DNA of 64,000 nucleotides from Cryptosporangium phraense (GTDB lineage Bacteria; Actinomycetota; Actinomycetes; Mycobacteriales; Cryptosporangiaceae). The notes under the pieces are model-generated. The model searched no databases. It saw only the letters and a list, made by a program, of their open reading frames with translations, and had not been told where the DNA came from. Below, one piece after another: positions 1-6,755 of this stretch (the stretch's first letter is position 1; each line of letters opens with the position of its first letter). Where the stretch lies: the NCBI RefSeq assembly GCF_006912135.1, contig NZ_VIRS01000015.1, forward strand, positions 124,001 to 188,000, written 5' to 3'. A program made the translations under genes and the position numbers.

Positions 1-94
1 CGACCCGGTGGCCGGCCTGTTCGAGGAGGGGGATCACGCGCGTCCAGGCTTCGGCGCTGTGCCAGGCACCATGGACGAGCAGGTAAGTTGCCAT
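1..94 (-). CDS. Alpha/beta hydrolase, N-terminal fragment (runs off the window)
   Basis: Only the first 31 codons are in the window. Read from the ATG at 94, the peptide begins MATYLLVHGAWHSAEAW, the usual opening of small esterases of the alpha/beta-hydrolase fold (salicylate or methyl-ester esterase type). HGAWHS is the oxyanion-hole loop after the first beta strand. The catalytic Ser, Asp and His would lie outside the window. It diverges from the HxlR regulator at 169, which probably controls it. A weak six-base inverted repeat (TGATTG 102-107, CAATCA 127-132) in the gap is a possible operator. Confidence 0.8.
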   Translation of the reverse strand, partial: MATYLLVHGAWHSAEAWTRVIPLLEQAGHRV

Positions 95-168
95 GCGGTC
101 ATGATTGGATCTGCTCATGTGGTGCGCAATCAGGCACTTTGCCGTGCCCCGGTTCCCTCGGAGTAACC

Positions 169-501
169 ATGGCCGGTAGGCGGGTAGGGTGCCGGCCGAT
201 CGTCGAAGACAAGTGGTCGCTGGTCATCGTCGAGTTCCTGGGGCACGGCCCGCGGCGGTTCACCGAGCTCCGGCGGGGCATCGACGGGGTCAGCCAGCGG
301 ATGCTGACGGTCACGCTGCGCAACCTGGAGCGGGACGGGATCCTCTCCCGGACCGTGCACAACGTGATGCCGCCGAACATCAGCTACGCGCTGACCCCGA
401 TGGGCGAGAGCCTGCTCGACTCGTTCCGTCCGATGATGCGGTGGGCCGCCGAGAACGTCGAGCAGGTCGAGAAGGCTCGCGACGAGTACGACGCCCGCTA
501 G
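169..501 (+). CDS. HxlR-family winged-helix transcriptional regulator
   Basis: A 110-residue one-domain DNA-binding protein of the HxlR type. It has the family opening (a Cys-containing turn before DKWSLVIVEFL), then GPRRFTELRRGIDGVSQRML (recognition helix) and the wing DGILSRTV...YALTPMGESL. The first Cys, often redox-sensitive in this family, sits in VGCRP. I chose the ATG at 169, with GGAG about eight bases upstream. An open frame goes back to 88, but those residues do not resemble the family and would overlap the promoter of the divergent hydrolase. The last four bases overlap the hemerythrin gene tail to tail. The effector is unknown. Confidence 0.88.
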   Translation: MAGRRVGCRPIVEDKWSLVIVEFLGHGPRRFTELRRGIDGVSQRMLTVTLRNLERDGILSRTVHNVMPPNISYALTPMGESLLDSFRPMMRWAAENVEQVEKARDEYDAR

Positions 502-947
502 AGGGGTCCGAGGACGGTTTGCGGGTCGGCGTCCAGATCGAGGTCTTCCAGGGCCGGGAGGAGCGTGCGCTCCTCGAAGCGGAAGTGCGATTCCATGATC
601 GCGGCCACGCCCTGGAGGTGGCGTCGCAGCTCGTCCGCCGTCGCCGACCGATCGACGGCGGCCTGCAGGCCGCCGAGAAGGTACCCGATCATCGAATGGT
701 CCTGCTCGAGCCGGCGGATCGTGTCGCGCAGCTCCGGATGCTGCGCGGCGAGCGCCGGGAACAGTTGCCGGTCCTCGCCCTCGTGATGTCCGGTGAGGGC
801 CGCGCAGAAGCCGTGGCAGTACAGCAGCAGGTCGTGGATCTCGACGTCTTCGTCGCGCGTGGCCCGTAGCGCGGCCCGGAGGCGCTCGTGCACGGTACGC
901 AGTTCTCGGCTCCAGGCCACCAGCCTGGTCTTGTCGCCCTCACCCAC
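498..947 (-). CDS. Hemerythrin HHE-domain protein
   Basis: A 149-residue four-helix bundle of the hemerythrin type. Candidate di-iron ligands are spaced as in the family: H20 (TVHERL), H54 and E58 (HHEGED), H84 (EQDHSMI), H121 and E125 (ESHFRFEE). Such proteins bind O2 or NO, or sense iron or redox state, in the cytoplasm; no fused output domain is present. The start is GTG at 947 and no clear Shine-Dalgarno sequence is seen. It is convergent with the HxlR regulator, so the two need not be functionally linked. Confidence 0.88.
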   Translation of the reverse strand: MGEGDKTRLVAWSRELRTVHERLRAALRATRDEDVEIHDLLLYCHGFCAALTGHHEGEDRQLFPALAAQHPELRDTIRRLEQDHSMIGYLLGGLQAAVDRSATADELRRHLQGVAAIMESHFRFEERTLLPALEDLDLDADPQTVLGPL

Positions 948-1049
948 GGGTGACGGGCGAAGGGAACGACGTGGTCACGTCGCGCTCCTTCGGTCCGACG
1001 CCTCCATGCCTGGCACAGCCTGCCACCGGCACGCGACGTTGGACGCAGT

Positions 1050-1229
1050 CTAGTGGGCCGGGGCGTCGTGGGGCCGGGCGTCTTGGGGACGGGCGGGCAG
1101 TTCGGTCGGGTCGACCAGGCGCTTCTGGGCCCGGGAGACGAGGTAGTCCCGCACGGCCTGCTCCAGCGGCCGCAGCACCACCCGGTCGGGTGCGTCCTTC
1201 GTGATCGTCATGGGGTAAGCGTCGGCCAT
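1050..1229 (-). CDS. Small hypothetical protein (59 aa)
   Basis: A short frame beginning MADAYPMTITKDAPDRVV and running through an amphipathic stretch (LEQAVRDYLVSRAQKRLVD) to a Pro/His-rich tail. Codon choice is normal for the window: GC-rich third positions, and acidic and basic residues well mixed. That sets it apart from the decayed DNA just upstream. No good Shine-Dalgarno is visible; the inner ATG (MTITKD) is an alternative start. I do not recognise the family. It may be the surviving 3' end of a larger gene whose 5' part has decayed, since the frame stays open upstream to 1553 with unconvincing sequence. Confidence 0.45.
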   Translation of the reverse strand: MADAYPMTITKDAPDRVVLRPLEQAVRDYLVSRAQKRLVDPTELPARPQDARPHDAPAH

Positions 1230-1960
1230 GAGGATGGGAAGCACCTGAGTAGTTCTGCGGGTCGGAACCAGGCTCGCAGCCACTCCCGGGTCCGGGTGGG
1301 GTCTGGGGCGTGGGGGCTGGGGCGTGGGGGCTGGGGCGTGGTCGTCCGGTCGGCGTCGCCGGCGAGGTCGGCGATCGCGCGCAGCGACTCCCGCCAGGCG
1401 CGGTAGGCCGAGTCCGAAGGGCACGGGGCCATCGCTCGGGTCGCGTGGCCAGCGGCCCCCGCACGCGCACCTCGGTGCACCGGACCGCCGGCTGGGCGCC
1501 GTCGATCGCCCCGACGACGTCGGCACCGTGATCTCGGCCGCCGTGCTGAGCACGACGCTAGCAGCCCCCGTCTCGACCTACGGACGACCGCACCCGACGC
1601 GCCCCGTGCGCTCCACGCGGCGAACCGGGCGATGCACGACTCGCCGCTGGACCCGCGAACTCCTGAAGCCGCGGATCTCGAACCACTGCCTCGACAGGCG
1701 CAGCCACGCGCGCTGGACCAGGGCGGGAAGCTGGACCGCATCGTGCAACGGGTCGCGGGGCGCGAGTAGGCGCTGTTCACGCCGATCGAGCGGCCGGGGC
1801 GGAAATGAGCCCGAAGCTGCGACAACGCTGACCGCGGCCGGCGTCAGCGACCAGGTCTGAGCCGAAGTGCGGGGCGTGTTGAGCGACGAGGAGCTCGGCG
1901 CGCTGGTCGAGCAGGTGGCGCTGATGAAGCATTCGACCGATTCGGAGTCCCGTTGCAGGC
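1230..1960. other. Decayed stretch without an intact gene
   Basis: No reading frame here looks like a whole protein. Short gene-like pieces appear in different frames. On the minus strand there is a VRCTEVRVRGPLATRPE-like piece near 1430-1490, then AYRAWRESLRAIADLAGDADR near 1340-1410, in another frame. On the plus strand there is ...QGGKLDRIVQRVAGRE before a stop near 1770, and LSDEELGALVEQVALMKHSTDSE near 1880-1950. A G-rich triplication (GGGGCTGGGGCGT type) lies at about 1300-1340. The pattern fits one or more genes broken by frameshifts. None of the pieces can be assigned to a family with confidence. Confidence 0.5.
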
Positions 1961-2425
1961 GCCGGCCGGGGGGTGGGTGACAGGACGCGGCCCGTCCGTC
2001 GGGGTGGGCGGAGGGGCCGCGGGCTCATATGCGGCCCGAGACGCGGACGCGCCTGGTGGCGCAAGCGCGATCGGACGCGCACGCGGCCCAAGGGGCGGCC
2101 CGAGGCGCGGACGCGCCTGGAGGCGCAGGCGCGATCGGACGCGCACGGGCACTCCAAGGCGCGGGCCGAGACGCGGACACGTCTGGAGGCGCAAGCGCGA
2201 TCGGACGCGCACGCGGCCCGAGGCGCGGACGCGGCCCAAGGCGCGGACGCGCCTGGAGGCGCAGGCGCGATCGGAAGCGCGCGCTCCGGAGCGCCGGGCC
2301 GAGACGCGAGCGCGGGCCGAGACGCCGACACGAGCCGAGACGCGGACGCGGACCCGGACCCGGACTGAGACGCGGACACGGACCGAGACGCGGACACGAG
2401 CCGGGCCGCGGACACGACCGGAAGC
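1960..2425. repeat. Low-complexity GC-rich block repeats
   Basis: Degenerate repeats built on GAGGCGCGGACGCG and CAGGCGCGATCGGACGCG. A block holding ACGCGCCTGG, GGCGCA and GCGCGATCGGACGCGCAC recurs near 2046, 2109, 2172 and 2244, about 63-72 bases apart. From about 2300 to 2410 shorter units of the GAGACGCGGACAC kind take over. All six frames stay open for long distances, but the translations are Arg/Ala/Pro-rich noise, so no protein is called. Confidence 0.8.
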
Positions 2426-2601
2426 GCACGCAGCCCGGAGCGCGCGCGGCCCGGAGCGCACGCAGCCCGAAGCGCACGCAGCCCGAAGCGCACGCAGCCC
2501 GAAGCGCACGCAGCCCGAAGCGCACGCAGCCCGGAGCGCACGCGGCCCGGAGCGCAGGCAGCCCGAAGCGCAGGCAGCCCGAAGCGCAGGCGGCCCGAAG
2601 C
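2426..2601. repeat. Tandem repeat, eleven copies of a 16-bp unit
   Basis: Eleven head-to-tail copies of a 16-base unit, consensus GCACGCAGCCCGAAGC. Copies three to six (2458-2521) are identical. The others differ by one to three bases (A/G at the GCACGCAG and CCGAAGC positions, C to G in copies nine to eleven). Because 16 is not a multiple of three, a translation repeats only every 16 codons and all frames are open. The array ends 65 bases before the stop codon of the minus-strand gene at 2667. Confidence 0.93.
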
Positions 2602-2666
2602 GCGGGCCGAGACGCGAGTGCGGGCCAGGCGCGGCGCGGCCTCGGCGCGGGTGGATCGGGTGGGCG

Positions 2667-3035
2667 TTAGCGGCCGGCGAGGACCGCGTCGGCGGCCTCG
2701 ATGTCCTTGAAGAACCGGCGGTGGATCCGCAGCTTCTCGTTGGCGACCGGCAGCACGTGCCAGACCCCCGTGCCCGGGCCGAGCCGCGTGGCCCGCGGCA
2801 ACTCGGTGACCACGCTGCGGGCCTTCTTCATGCTCGCCGGCCCCGCATCGAGCACCAGGATGCGGTGCGACGTGACCGCGAGGATGCGGTACCGGTTGAG
2901 GCCGAGGAACACGAAGACGCCGGCGAACGCGGCGACATACTGGCTGGCCGTCTGGGCCCCGATCACCTGGGTGATGGTCTCGCCGGGCGACAGGAACGGC
3001 TGGGCCGATTCACGCATCTTGTCACGAAGTGCCAC
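2667..3035 (-). CDS. Small membrane-associated protein with a possible PH-like fold
   Basis: A 122-residue protein. I chose the GTG at 3035 because GGAG lies eight bases upstream in the mRNA and the protein then opens with a charged helix (MALRDKMRESAQPFLSPGETI). The open frame back to 3308 is Arg/Pro-rich and not convincing. Residues about 35-50 (YVAAFAGVFVFLGL) are hydrophobic, followed by beta-strand sequence (NRYRILAVTSHRILVLDAG) like that of bacterial PH-type domains that report on membrane lipids. The C-terminal half is basic. Function unknown. It faces the tandem-repeat tract at its 3' end. Confidence 0.7.
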   Translation of the reverse strand: MALRDKMRESAQPFLSPGETITQVIGAQTASQYVAAFAGVFVFLGLNRYRILAVTSHRILVLDAGPASMKKARSVVTELPRATRLGPGTGVWHVLPVANEKLRIHRRFFKDIEAADAVLAGR

Positions 3036-3330
3036 GGGAATTACTCCACGGAAGATAGCGGCCAGCCATGGGCGTGACCGAGGGGTGGGGGCCGCCGGTC
3101 GAGCACCTCCGGGCGGCGGCAGGCTCGGAAAGTACCAGAGGTGACCGAGGGAAGATAAGAGTCCACTGTGTCTTCTCTGAACTTCTGTCCAGAACGCGAC
3201 ACCGGTCCATGTCGGCCAGGCAGAGCCGAGCGGCCCGGCGTGGCAAGCCGGATCCCTGGCCCGCCGGAGGTCAGCCCGCTCGTCCGCACGAGGCCGTCGG
3301 TCCAGCACGCTGCGGGCGCGCGCCGGCGGG

Positions 3331-3864
3331 TCAGGCGGCGCCCTCGGTAATCACCGCCCACGTCGTCTCCGGGGCCGGGCTCGTCCCGGGGTCGGCGGCG
3401 AACCAGGCCCCGTTCGTGAAGCCGAGCCCGTGGTTGCCGTTGCCGACCAACTGAACCGTTCCGTTGCCCTGATCGGCGCGGGTCCAGTAGAGCGACGGGT
3501 CGGGCACCTGCTGACCGCCGAACGTGATCGTTCCGCACTGGTCGGTGCCGAACGCGAGGTTCGGGCTCACGTCGAGGTCGAGGCACCCGCCAGTGCTGCG
3601 GAGGACCAGCCAGGAGCGGGTGGTCGACAACGGCGCGGACTCCTGCCAGAGCTGGTCCGGCCCGAACGTGCAGGGCCCGAGGCCGATCCGGGCGCGCCGG
3701 CCGACCTGGACGAGGCCGAGGCACTCGCCGGTCGCGACGTTCTGCAGCGAGATCGACGGCGTGGGGAGCGGGGCGGGCGGCGCGGTGGCCGCCTGGGCCG
3801 CGGCCGGAACCGCGACCACCGCGGTGGCGAGGGCAGCGGCGGCAGTCGTGAGAGCGCGAAGCAT
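3331..3864 (-). CDS. Secreted ricin-B-type (beta-trefoil) lectin-like protein
   Basis: 177 residues. An N-terminal Sec signal peptide (about 1-25, MLRALTTAAAALATAVVAV, cleavage near AQA) is followed by a single beta-trefoil-like domain: ISLQNVATGECLGL, GPCTFGPDQLWQES, LRSTGGCLDLDV, and QGNGTVQLVGNGNHGLGF. The repeated QxW-type strands and paired cysteines are those of RICIN domains, which bind sugars outside the cell. There is no attached catalytic domain, so it may be a free lectin. An AGGA sequence precedes the ATG. Transcription ends toward the PH-like gene. Confidence 0.8.
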   Translation of the reverse strand: MLRALTTAAAALATAVVAVPAAAQAATAPPAPLPTPSISLQNVATGECLGLVQVGRRARIGLGPCTFGPDQLWQESAPLSTTRSWLVLRSTGGCLDLDVSPNLAFGTDQCGTITFGGQQVPDPSLYWTRADQGNGTVQLVGNGNHGLGFTNGAWFAADPGTSPAPETTWAVITEGAA

Positions 3865-3986
3865 GGAAATCTTCCTGTCCGGTGTTCGTTGGCTCGATCA
3901 ACGATGCCGGTCCCCGGCGGATCCGCTGGTCAGGACGCCAACGTTCCGTCCGTCATCCCCGCTACCGTGAACGGTCTACTGAGGCG

Positions 3987-4184
3987 GTGATCCTCGTGCG
4001 CCGTCCGCCCAGCATGGTCCGCGCAATGCTTCCCGTCCTGCTCGGGTTGACCGCCGCCTACGGCGTCGTCGACGCGATCGTCGCGCCGGCCCTGACCGCC
4101 TTGATCGGCGAGCTCACCGCTCCGGACGGCCTACGGCGCACCAACGCGCGGTTCACCATCTCGCGGAACGCGGTCCGGATCCGG
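3987..4184 (+). pseudogene. MFS exporter remnant
   Basis: A plus-strand fragment reads MVRAMLPVLLGLTAAYGVVD, then a second hydrophobic stretch, ELTAPDGLRRTNARF and TISRNAVRI. This matches the loop between helices four and five of the enterobactin-exporter-like MFS family, where TISRNAVRI(V)GPALGG is typical. The match stops abruptly at about 4180, where the sequence becomes the antisense of the sigma factor gene. Both ends of the transporter are missing. The remnant overlaps the last 18 or so codons of the opposing sigma gene. Confidence 0.7.
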
Positions 4185-5048
4185 CGCGGGCGTGATCCAC
4201 GATCGGAGCTTGTCCGGGTTGCGCATGACCCAGATGCGGCCGATGCGATCGCCGGTGAAGCCGAACGCGAAGACCGTCGCGGTGACGCCGTCGTGCTCGG
4301 CGACCAGGCCGGGCTGACCGTTGACGGTGCGTTCGACGATCGCCGTGTGGTCGTCGGCCCGGTCGGCGAGCTCCAGCCAGGCCTGCGCGACCGCGGTGGC
4401 TCCCTCGATCGGCTCCAGGAACGTCAGTACGCGCCCGCCTCCGTCGGCGACCGCGGTCGCGTCCGGATCGAGGAGGTCGAGGAGCGCTCCCATGTCCTTG
4501 GCCGCCCAGGCCCGCCGGAATCGGCGGACGATCTCGGCGCGGTCCCCGGCCGCGGCCCGGCCAGCCGGTCCGGCCGGCACCGAACGCACGCGGCGACGGG
4601 CCGACGAGGCGAGCTGACGGCTGGCCGCCGGGCTCCGCCCCAGCACCGCCGAGACCTCGGCGAACGAATACCGGAACACGTCGTGCAGGATGAACGCGAC
4701 GCGCTCGGCCGGGGTCATCGAGTCGAGCACGACGAGGAACGCGATGCTCACCGACTCGTCCAGCGTCACCCGGTCGGCGGGATCGGCGTCGGGAAGCGGC
4801 TCGGGGAGCCAGCCGCCGACGTAGCGCTCCCGGCGGACCCGGGCCGAGCCCAGCAGCGTGAGGCAGAGCCGGCCGGCCACGGTCGTCAGCCAGGCGCCCG
4901 GAACCTCGATCGCGTCCCGCTCGGCCGGCGACAGCGCGTACCAGCGGGCGTACGTCTCCTGGACGACGTCCTCGGCCTCGGCCAGCGAGCCCAGCAGCCG
5001 GTAGGCCAGGTTGATCAGCCGGCGCCGCTCGCTCATCGGGGTGCTCAC
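4131..5048 (-). CDS. sigJ: ECF41-type RNA polymerase sigma factor (SigJ-like)
   Basis: 305 residues, starting at GTG 5048. Sigma region 2 is LINLAYRLLGSLAEAEDVVQ plus ETYARWY; region 4 is AFILHDVFRYSFAEVSAVLG. A C-terminal SnoaL-like domain (about 175-290) carries the marks of group ECF41: WLPEPLPD between the sigma regions, DGGGRV, and NPDKLR near the end. In this group the SnoaL-like extension acts as a built-in modulator instead of a separate anti-sigma factor. ECF41 genes usually sit beside an oxidoreductase or carboxymuconolactone decarboxylase; none is adjacent here. The final residues are encoded antisense to the MFS remnant. Confidence 0.9.
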   Translation of the reverse strand: MSTPMSERRRLINLAYRLLGSLAEAEDVVQETYARWYALSPAERDAIEVPGAWLTTVAGRLCLTLLGSARVRRERYVGGWLPEPLPDADPADRVTLDESVSIAFLVVLDSMTPAERVAFILHDVFRYSFAEVSAVLGRSPAASRQLASSARRRVRSVPAGPAGRAAAGDRAEIVRRFRRAWAAKDMGALLDLLDPDATAVADGGGRVLTFLEPIEGATAVAQAWLELADRADDHTAIVERTVNGQPGLVAEHDGVTATVFAFGFTGDRIGRIWVMRNPDKLRSWITPAPDPDRVPRDGEPRVGAP

Positions 5049-5119
5049 ATCACTACGACGGGACAGCGCCCGAAAACGTGAGGCCTGACATCCCGGCCAC
5101 CCATCCGGTCGAACTCAGC

Positions 5120-5722
5120 ATGACCGACGAACTCACCACGACTGCCATTGAACGCGCCGCCGCCGCCCTCACCGCCCACGGGTTCGGCGTCGAGATCCTG
5201 GACGACGCCGCAGCCGCCCGTGAACGGGTCCGGGAGCTGATCCCCGCGGGCGCGAGCGTCTTCACCGGGGCCAGCGAGACCCTCCGGCTGTCCGGCCTCG
5301 ACGACGATCTCAACACCGGCGGACGCTACGACGCACTCCGCCCCCGCGGCCTGGCCATGGACCGGGCCACCCGGGCCGACGAGATCCGGCGGATGTTCGC
5401 CGCGCCCGACGTGGCGGTCGGCAGCGTCGCCGCGGTGACCGAGACCGGGTCGGTGGTGATCGCGTCCGGGAGCGGGAGCCAGCTCCCGGGGTACGCGGGC
5501 GGAGCCGGCCGGGTGATCTGGATCGTCGGGGCGCAGAAGGTGGTGCCCGATCTGGACGCCGCGCTCGCCCGCGTCGAGCAGCACTGCCTGCCGCTGGAGA
5601 ACGAGCGGGCGCTGCGGGTCTACGGCGTGCCCAGCGCGGTCAACCGCCTGCTGATCCTCAACGCCGAACCGCGGCCCGGGCGCGCCACCGTGCTCCTGCT
5701 ACGCGAGTGCATCGGCTTCTGA
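5120..5722 (+). CDS. LUD-domain protein (LutC/YkgG-like)
   Basis: 200 residues from ATG 5120 (MTDELTTTAIERAAAALTAH); an in-frame ATG at 5078 would add 14 residues with no family resemblance. The LUD fold is seen in IPAGASVFTGASETLRLSG, the middle AAVTETGSVVIASGSGSQL and VIWIVGAQKVVPDLDAAL. LutC-type proteins take part in lactate oxidation with LutA and LutB, but those partners are absent here, so this may be a stand-alone member with another role. Its 3' end overlaps the GNAT gene by 24 bases tail to tail. Confidence 0.85.
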   Translation: MTDELTTTAIERAAAALTAHGFGVEILDDAAAARERVRELIPAGASVFTGASETLRLSGLDDDLNTGGRYDALRPRGLAMDRATRADEIRRMFAAPDVAVGSVAAVTETGSVVIASGSGSQLPGYAGGAGRVIWIVGAQKVVPDLDAALARVEQHCLPLENERALRVYGVPSAVNRLLILNAEPRPGRATVLLLRECIGF

Positions 5723-6184
5723 GAGCCGGAGCTTGAAGCCGTCGTGCGAGCGGGCGAAGCCGAGCCGCTCGTAGAACCGGTGCGCGTCGGTGCGGCTCTT
5801 GTCCGACGTCAGCTGCACCAGCGCGCAGCCCCGGCGGCGGGCCTCGTCGATCGCCCAGCGCATCATCGCCGCGCCGAGGCCCCGGCCGCGGTACTCGGCG
5901 GCGACCCGGACCGCCTCGATCTGGGCCCGCCGGGCGCCCCGGCGGGCCAGCCCGGGGATGATCGTCAGCTGGAACGTCCCGATCACCCGGCCGTCCGCTT
6001 CCGCGGCGACGAGCAGCTGCGCAGGGTCGGCGTCGATGGCCGCGAACGCGGCCTCGTAGGGCGCCGGGTCGTCGGGGTTCTCGCGGTGCGTGCCGAGCTG
6101 GTCCGCGGCCAGGAGCGCCAGCAGCTCGGGCAGATCGTCGCGCCGGGCCCGGCGCAGGTCTACGGTGACGCCTTCGATGTCCAC
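5699..6184 (-). CDS. GNAT-family N-acetyltransferase
   Basis: 161 residues, starting at GTG 6184. The acetyl-CoA binding motif A is complete: strand IEAVRVAAEYRG and the pyrophosphate loop RGRGLG at 99-104, followed by helix AAMMRWAIDEARRRG. Motif B FYERLGFARSHDGFKL ends the fold. The general shape (VIGTFQLTIIPGLARRG) is that of one-domain acetyltransferases acting on small molecules or amino groups. The substrate cannot be told. It diverges from the methyltransferase-like gene at 6256. Confidence 0.9.
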   Translation of the reverse strand: MDIEGVTVDLRRARRDDLPELLALLAADQLGTHRENPDDPAPYEAAFAAIDADPAQLLVAAEADGRVIGTFQLTIIPGLARRGARRAQIEAVRVAAEYRGRGLGAAMMRWAIDEARRRGCALVQLTSDKSRTDAHRFYERLGFARSHDGFKLRLSEADALA

Positions 6185-6255
6185 AGGTGGGTCACGGTAC
6201 CGGGCCGGGCGTTCGGCCGGTGTCGCGCGGGTTCCGTTGTTGCGACGCTGGATCG

Positions 6256-6753
6256 GTGGGTAGAGCGAAGGCTGCGGTGGGGAGCGTCGTGTTCCTCGTG
6301 GTCGCGCCGGGCACGGTGGCCGGTCTGGTGCCCTGGGTGCTGAGCGGTGGGTGGCGGTCGGCGGATCCGCCGGTGGTCGCGGTGGTGGTGGGCTGGCTGC
6401 TGGTGGTGGCCGGGGCCGGTGTGCTGCTGCACGCGTTCGCGCGGTTCGTCGTCGAGGGGATCGGGACGCCGGCGCCGGTGGCGCCGACCCGCGAGCTGGT
6501 CGTCGGCGGTCTCTACCGGTACGTCCGCAACCCGATGTACGTCGCGGTCGTGACGGTGATCGTCGGGCAGGCGCTGCTGCTCTGGCGTCCGGAGCTGCTC
6601 GCCTGGGCGCTGCTCTCCGGGCTGACGATGATGGGCTTCGCGAAGGGCTACGAGGAACCCACCCTGCTGCGCGACTTCGGCGAGAGCTACGCGGAGTACC
6701 GCCGGAACGTTCCCGGATGGTGGCCCCGCCTCACTCCCTGGCGCAACGACTAG
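6256..6753 (+). CDS. Isoprenylcysteine carboxyl methyltransferase-like membrane protein
   Basis: 165 residues from GTG 6256. It has about four membrane segments (VVFLVVAPGTVAGLVPWVL, VVAVVVGWLLVVAGAGVLL and a pair around 105-135) and the family signature of ICMT/phospholipid methyltransferases: ELVVGGLYRYVRNPMY, then the C-terminal EEPTLLRDFGESYAEYRRNV. In the family this C-terminal block binds S-adenosylmethionine. Bacterial members mostly have unknown substrates, lipids or quinones being likely. The upstream open frame to 6187 has no family features. Confidence 0.85.
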   Translation: MGRAKAAVGSVVFLVVAPGTVAGLVPWVLSGGWRSADPPVVAVVVGWLLVVAGAGVLLHAFARFVVEGIGTPAPVAPTRELVVGGLYRYVRNPMYVAVVTVIVGQALLLWRPELLAWALLSGLTMMGFAKGYEEPTLLRDFGESYAEYRRNVPGWWPRLTPWRND

Positions 6754-6755
6754 CG

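Noticed and set aside
189-869. Plus-strand frame of 226 codons
   Set aside because: It is the shadow of the HxlR and hemerythrin genes, with Arg-rich low-complexity translation and no family features.
1777-3077. Long overlapping open frames on both strands through the repeat tract (up to 374 codons)
   Set aside because: They exist in nearly all frames at once because the repeat units lack stop codons; the translations are Arg/Ala/Pro-rich and one runs antisense across the well-supported gene at 2667-3035.
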